From the NCBI RefSeq assembly GCF_900115625.1, contig NZ_FOXD01000004.1:62001-126000 (forward strand): a stretch of DNA of 64,000 nt, written 5' to 3'. The notes under the pieces are model-generated. The model had not been told where the DNA came from, ran no database searches, and saw only the letters and a program-made list of their open reading frames with translations. This stretch comes from Salibacterium halotolerans (GTDB lineage: Bacteria > Bacillota > Bacilli > Bacillales > Marinococcaceae). The position numbers and the translations under genes were made by a program. How positions within the stretch are numbered: position 1 is the stretch's first letter; each line of letters starts with the position of its first letter. This document shows positions 9,238-17,625 of the stretch, in pieces.

Positions 9238-10893
9238 ATGCCAAAAGTTTCATCTATGATAGTGGAACAGGTGATGAAAATGGGATGCAGGCACGCGTTT
9301 GGTATTCCCGGTAAACCTGTTGTACCGCTGATACTTGAGATGGAAGCACAGGGAATGGATTTTGTGTTGACCCGTCATGAGGGCGGCGGTGGTTATATTG
9401 CTGCCGGATATGCGATGCAGCATGACACACTTGGTCTTGCTGTAGGAACGTCGGGCCCGGGTGGTACGAATCTGTTAACCGCTGCCGGCCAGGCAAAAGC
9501 CTATCACGCCCCGGTTTTAATTATTACCGGGCACCCTCCTTTACAGGAAACCGGGAAAGCACTGGGGCAGGATTCGAGTATGTTCGGCACGGATTTGACA
9601 GAGTTGTTTAAGCCTGTAACGAAATTCAGTGCCAAAGTGGAAGACAGCCGTTCTTTGAAAAACTATCTGCATCATGCCTTCCAAAAAGCACTAACCGGTG
9701 AAAAAGGCCCGGTTCATCTTTCTATTCCGCTTGATGTATTGACGGCGGAAGTGGAACCATTTGATCTTTCCGGTATGCAGATGGAGGAGCACATGGTATC
9801 CATGAAGCTGACAGAGATGGAGAATGCCTTACAGGAGGCCCGTCAGCCGGTTATGCTGTTGGGAAAAGGAGTACATATTGCAGGTGCCTATGAAGAAGTC
9901 CGGCAGGCAGCGGAGCAGTGGGACATTCCAGTCATGACAACACCTGGCGGCAAAGGAACGTTTCCGACGAAACATCCATTATCGCTCGGTGGTTTCGGAC
10001 TCGGAGGAACACTGGCGGCCAATGCCTATCTGCAGGAGGGAGCGGACGTGATGGTCGTTATCGGCTCCACGTTGAGCGATATGTCCATTGCCGGGCTGAA
10101 TGAAGCGATGTATCCAGAAAAAATCATCCAGCTCGATTATAATGAAACGTTTGCCGGAAAGTCTCTTCCGGTGGAGACGACGCTTGTGAAAGGAGATGCT
10201 AAAACCAACCTCCGTTATCTTCTGGACCATGCCAAAACGGAAGAACCTCCCGAAACGCGCGACTTGGCGCCGTACTGGGAAGAAGAAACAATAGCAGTAT
10301 CCGCAGTGATAAATAACGAAAAAGAAAAGCATTCCAGGCTTTCCACCGCAGCCGTGATGGCACATCTGCGGGAGCTGCTTCCGGGTGATACGGTCGTTTA
10401 CGGGGATGACGGCAGCCACACGTTTTATGGTATTAAATATTTTGATACGGTACAGGCGGGCACCTTTTTCTTTGATGACGTGTTCGGAGCAATGGGGCAC
10501 GGCATCGGCTTTTCGATAGGTGCGAAAGTGGCAGCACCTGAGAAAAACATTGCCTGCTTCACCGGGGATGGCTGCATGCTCATGCACGGGACGGAGGTTT
10601 CTACCGCGGTGAATCAACAGGCGGGCGTTTTGTTTTTCGTTTTTAATAACGGTATGCTTGATATGGTAGACAAAGGTATGAAGAATAATCTTGGCAGGTC
10701 CGCCGGTGTCCGTTATGACACAGATATGAATGCGGCGTTGTTTGGAGAATCACTCGGCGCAGCCTCTGTGCGCTGCACCACAATGGAAGAGATAGAAACG
10801 GCCTGCCGCTCTGCGTTACTTAGAGAAGGGCCTACAGTTATTGAAATTGTAGTGGATAAAGAAGAGACGCCGCCGACGATGGCGCGGGGCTGA
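9238..10893 (+). CDS. Thiamine pyrophosphate-dependent enzyme, acetolactate synthase-like, 551 aa
   Basis: All three domains of the acetolactate synthase/pyruvate oxidase superfamily are present. Residues 1-165 hold the pyrimidine-binding domain with the catalytic Glu in RHEGGGGYIAAGYA. Residues 185-320 form the central Rossmann domain. Residues 365-530 form the pyrophosphate domain with the motif starting GDGCMLMHG and ending NN. It resembles ALS-type decarboxylases, but no small regulatory subunit follows, so a catabolic 2-oxoacid decarboxylase/ligase is likely. The start has AGGATGG ten bases upstream. It leads a three-gene cluster with a carboxymuconolactone-decarboxylase-like protein and a 125-residue unknown. 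The substrate is unknown. Confidence 0.85.
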   Translation: MPKVSSMIVEQVMKMGCRHAFGIPGKPVVPLILEMEAQGMDFVLTRHEGGGGYIAAGYAMQHDTLGLAVGTSGPGGTNLLTAAGQAKAYHAPVLIITGHPPLQETGKALGQDSSMFGTDLTELFKPVTKFSAKVEDSRSLKNYLHHAFQKALTGEKGPVHLSIPLDVLTAEVEPFDLSGMQMEEHMVSMKLTEMENALQEARQPVMLLGKGVHIAGAYEEVRQAAEQWDIPVMTTPGGKGTFPTKHPLSLGGFGLGGTLAANAYLQEGADVMVVIGSTLSDMSIAGLNEAMYPEKIIQLDYNETFAGKSLPVETTLVKGDAKTNLRYLLDHAKTEEPPETRDLAPYWEEETIAVSAVINNEKEKHSRLSTAAVMAHLRELLPGDTVVYGDDGSHTFYGIKYFDTVQAGTFFFDDVFGAMGHGIGFSIGAKVAAPEKNIACFTGDGCMLMHGTEVSTAVNQQAGVLFFVFNNGMLDMVDKGMKNNLGRSAGVRYDTDMNAALFGESLGAASVRCTTMEEIETACRSALLREGPTVIEIVVDKEETPPTMARG

Positions 10894-10915
10894 ACGTATG
10901 AAGGAGGAAATGAGT

Positions 10916-11287
10916 ATGACAGAGAAAGAACAGACAGGCTGGAAACAGATTGAAGAAATGGCCGGGTCTTCAGGCTTGGCTTCCATGGAGGAGCTGCAGA
11001 AGTTTTCACCAAGATTGGCGAAACTGGCGCTTGAGTTCGGATACGGCGATGTATATAAAGATGATGCGCTGGATCTTAGGCAGCGGGCACTTATTACACT
11101 TTCTTCTTTAATCACGCAGGGCGACGCCGGCCGGGGTCTGGCTTACCACTTTAGAGCAGCGCTGCACGTCGGCCTTTCCAAAGAGGAGATTATGGAAACC
11201 GTGCATCATTGCAGCGCTTACGCAGGCTTTCCGAAAGCCATCCATGCCATGTTTATTTTTAAGGAAGTTCTCGAAGAAGAAAACTAA
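10916..11287 (+). CDS. Carboxymuconolactone decarboxylase family protein, 123 aa
   Basis: The helical CMD/AhpD fold is indicated by LDLRQRALITLSSLITQG, ALHVGLSKEEIMETVHHC and AYAGFPKAIHAM. There is no AhpD-type CxxC, so it fits the decarboxylase-like branch rather than the peroxidase-coupled one. I chose ATG 10916, eight bases after AAGGAGG; two upstream ATGs (10898, 10910) overlap or crowd that site. It starts 22 bases after the TPP enzyme stop and is probably translated from the same message. It may process a lactone or oxo-acid made by the first enzyme, which is inference from context. Confidence 0.85.
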   Translation: MTEKEQTGWKQIEEMAGSSGLASMEELQKFSPRLAKLALEFGYGDVYKDDALDLRQRALITLSSLITQGDAGRGLAYHFRAALHVGLSKEEIMETVHHCSAYAGFPKAIHAMFIFKEVLEEEN

Positions 11288-11299
11288 GGGGATGTAACC

Positions 11300-11677
11300 A
11301 TGCCAAAATATGAAACAAAGACATATAAAGACGTACTCTATTTTAAATACAATGAAATGGCTGAATCGGCCGAAGAAGCGAAACAGCAGGCGGAAGAGGT
11401 AAGGCGGGTGCTGCGCCAGCCCGGCATCAATAAGTTTTTGAATGACAACAGCAATATTCATGCCGTTGCTAAACCGGAAGTAAATGAGGTTTGGGGCGAA
11501 TTGATGAGCTGGGTCTCAGACAACATAGAGAAAAATGCGACGGTAGCCCCGAATGTCACGTTGAAGATGCAGCTGAACCGATTGTCCAAAAAAGCGGGCA
11601 CATATGAAAGAGTCCGCGCGTTCACGACACTTGAAGATGCCCTCCAATTCATGGATGTACCGGAGATGAAAATTTAA
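11300..11677 (+). CDS. Hypothetical protein, 125 aa, third gene of the TPP-enzyme cluster
   Basis: I do not recognise the family. The protein is small and soluble, begins [20 protein letters not shown] and contains a long charged helix near residues 24-42 ([14 protein letters not shown]). The C-terminal part ([20 protein letters not shown]) is a strand-helix pattern reminiscent of small STAS-like or ferredoxin-like folds, but there is no firm motif. It begins 12 bases after the preceding stop with AAGGGGATG just upstream, so it is tightly coupled to the two enzymes. Confidence 0.7.
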   Translation: MPKYETKTYKDVLYFKYNEMAESAEEAKQQAEEVRRVLRQPGINKFLNDNSNIHAVAKPEVNEVWGELMSWVSDNIEKNATVAPNVTLKMQLNRLSKKAGTYERVRAFTTLEDALQFMDVPEMKI

Positions 11678-11702
11678 TGCAGTTAGGAAGTGTCATATAA
11701 CC

Positions 11703-12890
11703 ATGCAAAACGATTATTCTTTATACCAACGTCTACTTATGAATCTATTCCTTACAGCCGCCGCGGCTGCCATCATTCCGGCAGCGGCTGTCACGACTGT
11801 GTCGCTCTCCGCCGGGACGCCAGTGACTGCTGCGGTCTGGAGCGCGGCAGGCGTCAGTCTGGTTATTGTACTCGCTGCGGTCTGGTTTTATCTCCGGCAT
11901 CAACTGCAGCCTGTTCGTGATGTTCAAACAGGAGCTGTGGAAGATGAGCAGTCCCATGCACCTGGTGAAAAGGATGAAGAATTCGAGCAGCTCGCTAAGC
12001 AGACAATTTCGGTTTCCTCTAATCTGACCGCTTCGACGAAGGAGACAAGTCAGGCTGTCAGCGAAATCGCGACGACCGTGCAGGATCTTGCTGCCGGCAC
12101 TGATGAGCAGGTGAACGTAATTCAGGACATTAATGGAACGTCCTCGCAGATCTTTTTCACGCTGCAGGAAATTTCGGAAAGCATCAAGTTCGTTTCCGAA
12201 TCGTCCAAAGCGTCTATGGAGCGTTTTCAGGAAGGCGACAAAGCTGTTCAGAAAATCACCAACCATATGGATGTGATTGGAAATCACGTAAACCAGTCTA
12301 TTGATGTCGTCGGGGATCTTGGGCAGAAAACAGACGAAATTGGTAATATTCTCACCCTGATCACCGACATTTCAGATCAGACCAATCTTTTAGCGCTGAA
12401 CGCTGCCATTGAAGCGGCCCGCGCAGGGGAACACGGAAAAGGGTTCTCTGTTGTGGCTGATGAGGTGCGGAAACTGGCCGAGCAGACCAATCAGGCCACC
12501 GGCAACATCAGGGATTTAATTAATGAAATTCAGGAGCATACCAATCACGCGGTCGGTGTTATCAAAAAAGGCGGCGAGTCGGTGGAAGAAGGAAAAGATT
12601 TGAACCACAGCGCCGGAGATACATTCAAGAACATCCATTCTGACGTAGAAGAAATCGATGAGTTTATTCAGGATATATCGACAGCCATTAATGATGTGAC
12701 AGGCAACATGAACCAGGTAGCGGGATCGCTTGAGAAGGTGTCGAACATCGTGAGTGACTCCAACGGCAATCTGCAGAACAGTGCAGCTGTTATTGAAGAG
12801 ATTAACGCATCCATGCAGGAAGTTTCCTCTTCCGCCGAAACATTGTCGGACATCATCGGGCAGATGCAGGAAAAGGAAGTTGCAAAATAA
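11703..12890 (+). CDS. Methyl-accepting chemotaxis protein, 395 aa
   Basis: Two N-terminal hydrophobic segments (about residues 12-35 and 42-65) with only a few residues between them anchor the protein without a real extracellular sensor domain. The rest is a long coiled-coil MCP signalling domain with the hairpin tip [20 protein letters not shown] and [16 protein letters not shown]. It lacks a ligand domain, so it may sense membrane state or an internal signal, or act through a partner. It starts 25 bases after the TPP cluster, and a strong terminator follows. Confidence 0.88.
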   Translation: MQNDYSLYQRLLMNLFLTAAAAAIIPAAAVTTVSLSAGTPVTAAVWSAAGVSLVIVLAAVWFYLRHQLQPVRDVQTGAVEDEQSHAPGEKDEEFEQLAKQTISVSSNLTASTKETSQAVSEIATTVQDLAAGTDEQVNVIQDINGTSSQIFFTLQEISESIKFVSESSKASMERFQEGDKAVQKITNHMDVIGNHVNQSIDVVGDLGQKTDEIGNILTLITDISDQTNLLALNAAIEAARAGEHGKGFSVVADEVRKLAEQTNQATGNIRDLINEIQEHTNHAVGVIKKGGESVEEGKDLNHSAGDTFKNIHSDVEEIDEFIQDISTAINDVTGNMNQVAGSLEKVSNIVSDSNGNLQNSAAVIEEINASMQEVSSSAETLSDIIGQMQEKEVAK

Positions 12891-12899
12891 GAACAAGAA

Positions 12900-12945
12900 G
12901 GTGGACACAGCATTCTGCATTCAGAGCTGTGTCCGCCTTTTTTTA
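12900..12945 (+). terminator. Intrinsic terminator after the MCP gene
   Basis: GGTGGACACAGC pairs with GCTGTGTCCGCC (one G-U pair) around a 14-base loop and is followed by seven T. Confidence 0.9.
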
Positions 12946-13073
12946 GACATTAATGGTTTGACTGGTCTCTTTTGCTGTCTGTAAAAAGTTTATCATTCCC
13001 ACAAACCCTTCCCATTTGTGATAATATGAAGGGAAGAACGCAGGGCATCAGCAGACAAATGGGAGGAATGAAA

Positions 13074-14030
13074 GTGGAGACCGAACGTTCCGGGCTGCAG
13101 CAGGTGATAGAGAATATAGAACGCGTCGTAGTAGGCAAACGTGAGGAAATAGAATTGAGCTTGACCGCACTGCTTGCGAAAGGGCACGTTCTGCTTGAAG
13201 ATGTGCCGGGGGTTGGAAAAACGATGATGGTAAGGGCCATTGCCCGTTCCATTGGAGCAGATTTTAAAAGAATTCAGTTTACACCGGATTTACTTCCTTC
13301 CGATGTAAGCGGGGTATCGATATATAACCAGAAAACACAGTCTTTTGAATTCCGGGCGGGACCGGTGATGTCTAATGTGGTTCTTGCCGATGAAATTAAC
13401 CGGACGTCGCCGAAAACACAGTCGTCCCTCTTGGAAGCACTGGAAGAAGGAAGTGTCACGATCGATGGTCAGACCCGCGACCTGGAGCAGCCTTTTTTTG
13501 TGATGGCAACACAGAATCCGATCGAATACGGAGGGACGTATCCACTTCCGGAAGCGCAGCTGGACAGATTTTTGTTTAAGCTGAAAATGGGATATCCCAC
13601 CTATGAAGAAGAACTGAGTGTGCTGAATCGGGTGGAACAGAATCACCCGATTCAGGAGCTGCATGAAGTGCTTAGTCTGGAAGATATTCTGAAGATGCAG
13701 GAGCAGGTCGCGTCGGTATATGTGGATGATGCTGTGAAACAGTATATTATCTCGATTGTGAACGAAACGAGAACCCACCGCGATGTTCAGCTCGGTGTCA
13801 GTCCGCGCGGATCGATTGCGCTCATGAAAGCTTCGCAGGCCTTTGCTTTTCTTCATGGACGTGACTACGTCATCCCGGACGATATTAAACGTCTGGCGCC
13901 AGTTGCGCTGAGTCACCGCATTATTTTGCGGTCGGATCTGCAGATGGTGGAGAAAGACGGGGAGGATGTCATCCGTGATATTTTGTCCACGCTTCGTGTG
14001 CCGCTTGCCGGTAAGGAAGCGGTGCAGTAA
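13074..14030 (+). CDS. MoxR family AAA+ ATPase, 318 aa (B. subtilis YeaC type)
   Basis: A chaperone-like AAA+ ATPase of the MoxR group. Walker A is EDVPGVGKTMM, Walker B is VVLADEINRTSP, and the sensor-1 region reads FFVMATQNPIEYGGTYPLPE. The C-terminal lid carries GVSPRGSIALMKASQAFAF. I placed the start at GTG 13074, six bases after GGGAGGA; ATGs at 13059 and 13068 overlap that site. It leads an operon with a DUF58 protein and a transglutaminase-like membrane protein, the standard trio that in B. subtilis (yeaC-yeaD-yebA) also precedes guaA. It probably remodels a metal-ion- or VWA-type partner at the membrane. Confidence 0.88.
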   Translation: METERSGLQQVIENIERVVVGKREEIELSLTALLAKGHVLLEDVPGVGKTMMVRAIARSIGADFKRIQFTPDLLPSDVSGVSIYNQKTQSFEFRAGPVMSNVVLADEINRTSPKTQSSLLEALEEGSVTIDGQTRDLEQPFFVMATQNPIEYGGTYPLPEAQLDRFLFKLKMGYPTYEEELSVLNRVEQNHPIQELHEVLSLEDILKMQEQVASVYVDDAVKQYIISIVNETRTHRDVQLGVSPRGSIALMKASQAFAFLHGRDYVIPDDIKRLAPVALSHRIILRSDLQMVEKDGEDVIRDILSTLRVPLAGKEAVQ

Positions 14031-15221
14031 ATGAAACCGGGGCGACTGATTGTAAAGACAGGAAAAATCATTATGCTGGCCGCCGTCATGGGAGTGCTTT
14101 ACGCCTATGCAATGTTCCAGGGCGGCTTTGTGAGCTGGTTTCTTTTTTGCAGTGTACTGTCCATCATGATTCTGAACGCTTTATTTATTGCGTACCCGCT
14201 GCGCAGCCTCCAAGTCACAAGAAGCTTCAGCCGTACGATGCTGTCCTACAACGAGAGCATGGAGGTGACGCTTCATGTGGAAAAAAAGCAGCCTTTTCCC
14301 TTTTTGTTTTTAAGTGTGGAGGACGATGTTCCCGCCGGAATGGAAGGTCTGGGGCAGAGTGCCGGCACGATTTTTTTTCTCTCCCCGGCATTGTCACTGT
14401 CCCACTCCTATGATATCCAGGGAAGCCGCCGGGGGGAATATTGGTTTAGTGCTGTAACGCTCAGAACGGGGGATTTATTCGGTTTTATTACAAAAGAGTA
14501 TGACGTTGACCTTTCCCGCCCGGTCACCGTCCTTCCACGGCTCCGTCCGCTGAAACGGTGGAGCGGTCTGCGCAATGAGAACCAGGAGAGCACGCCTTCC
14601 CCCGTAAGAATGATGGATCAGAGCTATTCTGTCGCCGGTGTAAGAGATTACATCCCCGGCGACAAAATGACAAGTGTGGACTGGAAGGTCAGCGCCAGAT
14701 CCGGGAAACTGGTGACAAAAGAATTTGAATCCCAGGAAGGGCAGGGTCATATCGTTATTATCGATAACACGATCGAAAAAGGAGAGAATGCGCTGGAAGA
14801 GCGGATTGAGTTTGCCGCGTCTTTCATGGATTACTGCTACAAAAATGGAGTGCCGACCGGGTTTGGTTTTTCCACCGGGGAAGATGTTCTTCTCGAAGAA
14901 GGATCAAAACGCGCCCATTTCCAGAATATCTACCAGGAATTGGCGAAACTGCAGGCAGATGATACTTCGTTCGATGAGGCGCCGTTTTTCCGCCAGATGT
15001 TCCACGGGCGCTCTCTGCTTTATATTACCTCCGTTATGTCAGAGGCGCGTATGGAAGAGCTGCAGCAGGTGATAAAGAACCGCAATGAAGTCGTCATTGC
15101 GTTGTGCCGCAGCGAGTCGATGAATGAAGAAGAGCACATCCGTCTTGAAAAGCTTCGCGGAACAGGTGCCGTCACGGCTTTCGTATCGATGGATGAGAAT
15201 GCCTTTGATCTAACTTCCTAG
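14031..15221 (+). CDS. DUF58 domain-containing protein, 396 aa (YeaD type)
   Basis: Two N-terminal membrane helices (about residues 14-55) precede an exposed region and then the DUF58 block, recognised by VRDYIPGDKMTSVDWKVSAR and TKEFESQEGQGHIVIIDNT, a VWA-like fold that usually partners MoxR ATPases. The ATG directly abuts the MoxR stop codon, showing translational coupling. The next gene starts 14 bases downstream. The role is inferred from the conserved trio: assembly or quality control of an envelope complex. Confidence 0.87.
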   Translation: MKPGRLIVKTGKIIMLAAVMGVLYAYAMFQGGFVSWFLFCSVLSIMILNALFIAYPLRSLQVTRSFSRTMLSYNESMEVTLHVEKKQPFPFLFLSVEDDVPAGMEGLGQSAGTIFFLSPALSLSHSYDIQGSRRGEYWFSAVTLRTGDLFGFITKEYDVDLSRPVTVLPRLRPLKRWSGLRNENQESTPSPVRMMDQSYSVAGVRDYIPGDKMTSVDWKVSARSGKLVTKEFESQEGQGHIVIIDNTIEKGENALEERIEFAASFMDYCYKNGVPTGFGFSTGEDVLLEEGSKRAHFQNIYQELAKLQADDTSFDEAPFFRQMFHGRSLLYITSVMSEARMEELQQVIKNRNEVVIALCRSESMNEEEHIRLEKLRGTGAVTAFVSMDENAFDLTS

Positions 15222-15235
15222 AAGGGGGGCCTGCG

Positions 15236-17395
15236 ATGCAGCGCACCAAACAGACTCCAAAAATATTTATTATGTACATGATCGGGTACCTTCTGTTGAT
15301 GGAATGGCTGATCCCCCTTCCGGAAGTGACAAACACAGGATATGTGCCGGTCTTTATGGCTGTTGCGGGTTTCTTCTTTTTGGTTATGTTTTTACAATTT
15401 CCGTGGTGGGTGACCCTGCTCTTAATGGCAGGCGGTATGTTATTCAGTATACATACGATCTTTCTAGATGAAACGTTGTTCACCTGGGACTGGTGGAGGG
15501 CTCTGTACCTGGAGGGAACTACCAACATTCGTTTTATGCTGGAAGGCCGGTGGTACGGTCTCAGTGATATGTTCCGCAGCTTTTTATTTATGCTGCTTCT
15601 GGCCATTATGAGTTATCTGCTGTATTTCTGGATCGTGCAGGCCAGACGGGTTCTTTTTTTCTTTCTGTTCACTGTCATTTATATCGGGGTGATGGACACA
15701 TTTTTTGTGTACGATGGAAACCTGGCCATTATACGGGTCTTCATTCTCGGTTTTATTTTAATGGCGCTGCTGCAGTGGGACCGGCTCGTGTATTATTTCC
15801 CGGGTGCACTGCAGTCGAGATTTGTATGGTTCCGCTGGACGACGCTGGCGTTGTTTCTGCTTGCCCTCTCCACAGCGGTGGGACTGGCCGTACCAAAGGC
15901 AGAGCCGCAGTGGCCGGATCCGGTGCCGTTTATGGAGCGTACAGCTGGTATTGACGCTCCTGTGGGAAATGGAGGCGGAACCGTACAGAAAATAGGGTAC
16001 GGGCAGAATGATGAACGTCTCGGCGGCGGTTTTGAAATGGATGAGACACCTGTGTTTACTGCTTCGGGAGGAGAAGTGGGATACTGGCGCGGCGAGTCGA
16101 AAAACGTATACACCGGGCTCGGCTGGGAGTCGGATACGCCGGAGGAAACAGCTGCGGCGAGCAGCCTTTACGACGAATCGGTACAGACGACCCGGCAGAC
16201 CATTAATGTGCAGATGGCAGAGGAGCACAGTGGCTCGTTTGACTTTGCGTTTTATCCCGGAAGTCTTCAAAGCATCGACGTCCCGGATGCAAACGTTTCG
16301 CTCGAAGTGGACCAGTATACCGGTCTGGCATCTACAACAGCCTTAGGTGATTCATACACGGCCAACAGCTATGAATTGACCTATCAATACCCGGAGTTTT
16401 CCGTGGAACAGATGCAAAGCGCATCGATGGAAGATCCGCAGCACATACGGGACCATTACCTCGGCCTGCCGGATGATCTTCCTTCCTCCATCGGGCAGCT
16501 GACAGAAGAAATTATCTCCAATGAAAATAACCGGTATGATAAAGTGCGGGCGGTGGAACGTTATCTGAACAGTTCGGAATTCACGTATGACACATCCAAT
16601 ATAGCGGTCCCGGAACGGGGGGAAGATTACGTGGAGCAGTTTCTGTTTGATACACAGCGGGGCTACTGCGATAATTTTTCCACATCGATGGCGGTTATGC
16701 TTCGTACAGCCGATATTCCAACACGCTGGGTGAAAGGTTTTACAAAAGGAACGGAGTCCCAGGCCGGAGAGGACAACACCGTTTATGAAGTGACGAGTGC
16801 AAACGCCCACTCCTGGGTTGAGGTTTATTTTCCGGGTACAGGATGGGTTCCGTTTGAACCGACAAGAGGATTCTCTTCGGAATTCGACTATTCCCAGCAG
16901 CAGAATACAGAAGAAAACAGTGACACCACAGAGAATGAACAAGAACAGCAGGAGGAAGAGCAGCAAAACACAGATGAGGAAGAACAACAGCAGAACGAAG
17001 AGGACACGGCAGCGGCAGCTTCTTCTTCAGGTATTCCATTCTGGCCGTTTGCCGCAGGAGGCGCAGCCGCGCTGGGGGCTTTGTTGTACATTTTCCGCTT
17101 TACTCTGATTAAGAAAGTTATGCTGCTCCGGTTCCGGCATGTCCGGGACGCAGCAACTTTCACAAGTGCTTTTCATTCCCTTCTGCGTCTGCTCCGGTTT
17201 GCCGGCTTTAACCGCCGCGACGGGGAAACGCTGCGTGAATACGGGCAGCGGATGGACGAATCGTTTGCTACAGAGGATATGAGCACGCTCGTGCAGGAAT
17301 ACGAAAAAATTCACTACGGCGGCCGGCGCGAGAAGGAAAGCTGGGACCAGATTTTGTCTGTATGGACGGATATGGTGCACCGCGTGCGAACTTGA
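15236..17395 (+). CDS. Transglutaminase-like membrane protein, 719 aa (YebA type)
   Basis: The N-terminus has six hydrophobic helices (residues about 10-215), followed by a large extracytoplasmic region. The transglutaminase-like core lies near residues 430-550, with catalytic Cys in QRGYCDNFSTSMAVMLR and His in NAHSWVEVYFPGTGW. A low-complexity acidic and Gln-rich linker (about 560-600) separates it from another membrane helix and a C-terminal DUF4129-like cytoplasmic segment. The acidic linker suits a halophile. It is the third gene of the MoxR/DUF58 operon and ends just before the guaA promoter; its stop codon overlaps that promoter's -35 box. Confidence 0.88.
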   Translation: MQRTKQTPKIFIMYMIGYLLLMEWLIPLPEVTNTGYVPVFMAVAGFFFLVMFLQFPWWVTLLLMAGGMLFSIHTIFLDETLFTWDWWRALYLEGTTNIRFMLEGRWYGLSDMFRSFLFMLLLAIMSYLLYFWIVQARRVLFFFLFTVIYIGVMDTFFVYDGNLAIIRVFILGFILMALLQWDRLVYYFPGALQSRFVWFRWTTLALFLLALSTAVGLAVPKAEPQWPDPVPFMERTAGIDAPVGNGGGTVQKIGYGQNDERLGGGFEMDETPVFTASGGEVGYWRGESKNVYTGLGWESDTPEETAAASSLYDESVQTTRQTINVQMAEEHSGSFDFAFYPGSLQSIDVPDANVSLEVDQYTGLASTTALGDSYTANSYELTYQYPEFSVEQMQSASMEDPQHIRDHYLGLPDDLPSSIGQLTEEIISNENNRYDKVRAVERYLNSSEFTYDTSNIAVPERGEDYVEQFLFDTQRGYCDNFSTSMAVMLRTADIPTRWVKGFTKGTESQAGEDNTVYEVTSANAHSWVEVYFPGTGWVPFEPTRGFSSEFDYSQQQNTEENSDTTENEQEQQEEEQQNTDEEEQQQNEEDTAAAASSSGIPFWPFAAGGAAALGALLYIFRFTLIKKVMLLRFRHVRDAATFTSAFHSLLRLLRFAGFNRRDGETLREYGQRMDESFATEDMSTLVQEYEKIHYGGRREKESWDQILSVWTDMVHRVRT

Positions 17396-17421
17396 CCGCC
17401 TGACAGACGGACTGCTAAAAT
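17392..17421 (+). promoter_or_regulatory. Promoter for the guaA riboswitch transcript
   Basis: A -35 box TTGACC and a -10 box TAAAAT are 18 bases apart, and the -10 is extended by TGC. This puts the expected start near 17428, about 26 bases before the aptamer P1 stem. The -35 box overlaps the stop codon of the transglutaminase gene. Confidence 0.7.
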
Positions 17422-17453
17422 AGTAGCCATGTTTGAGCGCAAGCCAGCATTTG

Positions 17454-17560
17454 CTTCGTATATCTTTCACGTGAAAGAGTTTCTACCCGGTCGCTTCAGA
17501 CTGGACTACGAAGACAGAGCAGCCGGAGATACGTGTATCCCGGAATCTGTCTTCGTTTTT
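17454..17560 (+). promoter_or_regulatory. Variant purine riboswitch and terminator before guaA
   Basis: The leader folds as a three-way junction. P1 is CTTCGTA with TACGAAG (17454-17460, 17507-17513). P2 is CTTTC-ACGT-GAAAG. P3 is CCGGTC with GACTGG around GCTTCA. Junction J2/3 reads GTTTCTACC and J3/1 reads ACT, the conserved ligand-contacting positions of purine riboswitches, with C at the specificity position (guanine-like). The L2 and L3 loops lack the GG and CC of the usual kissing interaction, unlike the pbuG and purE aptamers. A 10-bp terminator stem (17509-17518 with 17546-17555, then five T) shares bases 17509-17513 with P1, so ligand binding should oppose termination. The purine family call is firm in the junctions; the ligand is open. 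Confidence 0.75.
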
Positions 17561-17625
17561 CTTGAGGCGGAGATGGGTTCCGGTTTTTTTATACTTTTAT
17601 TAACAGAAGAAAGGTGATGGGGGAT

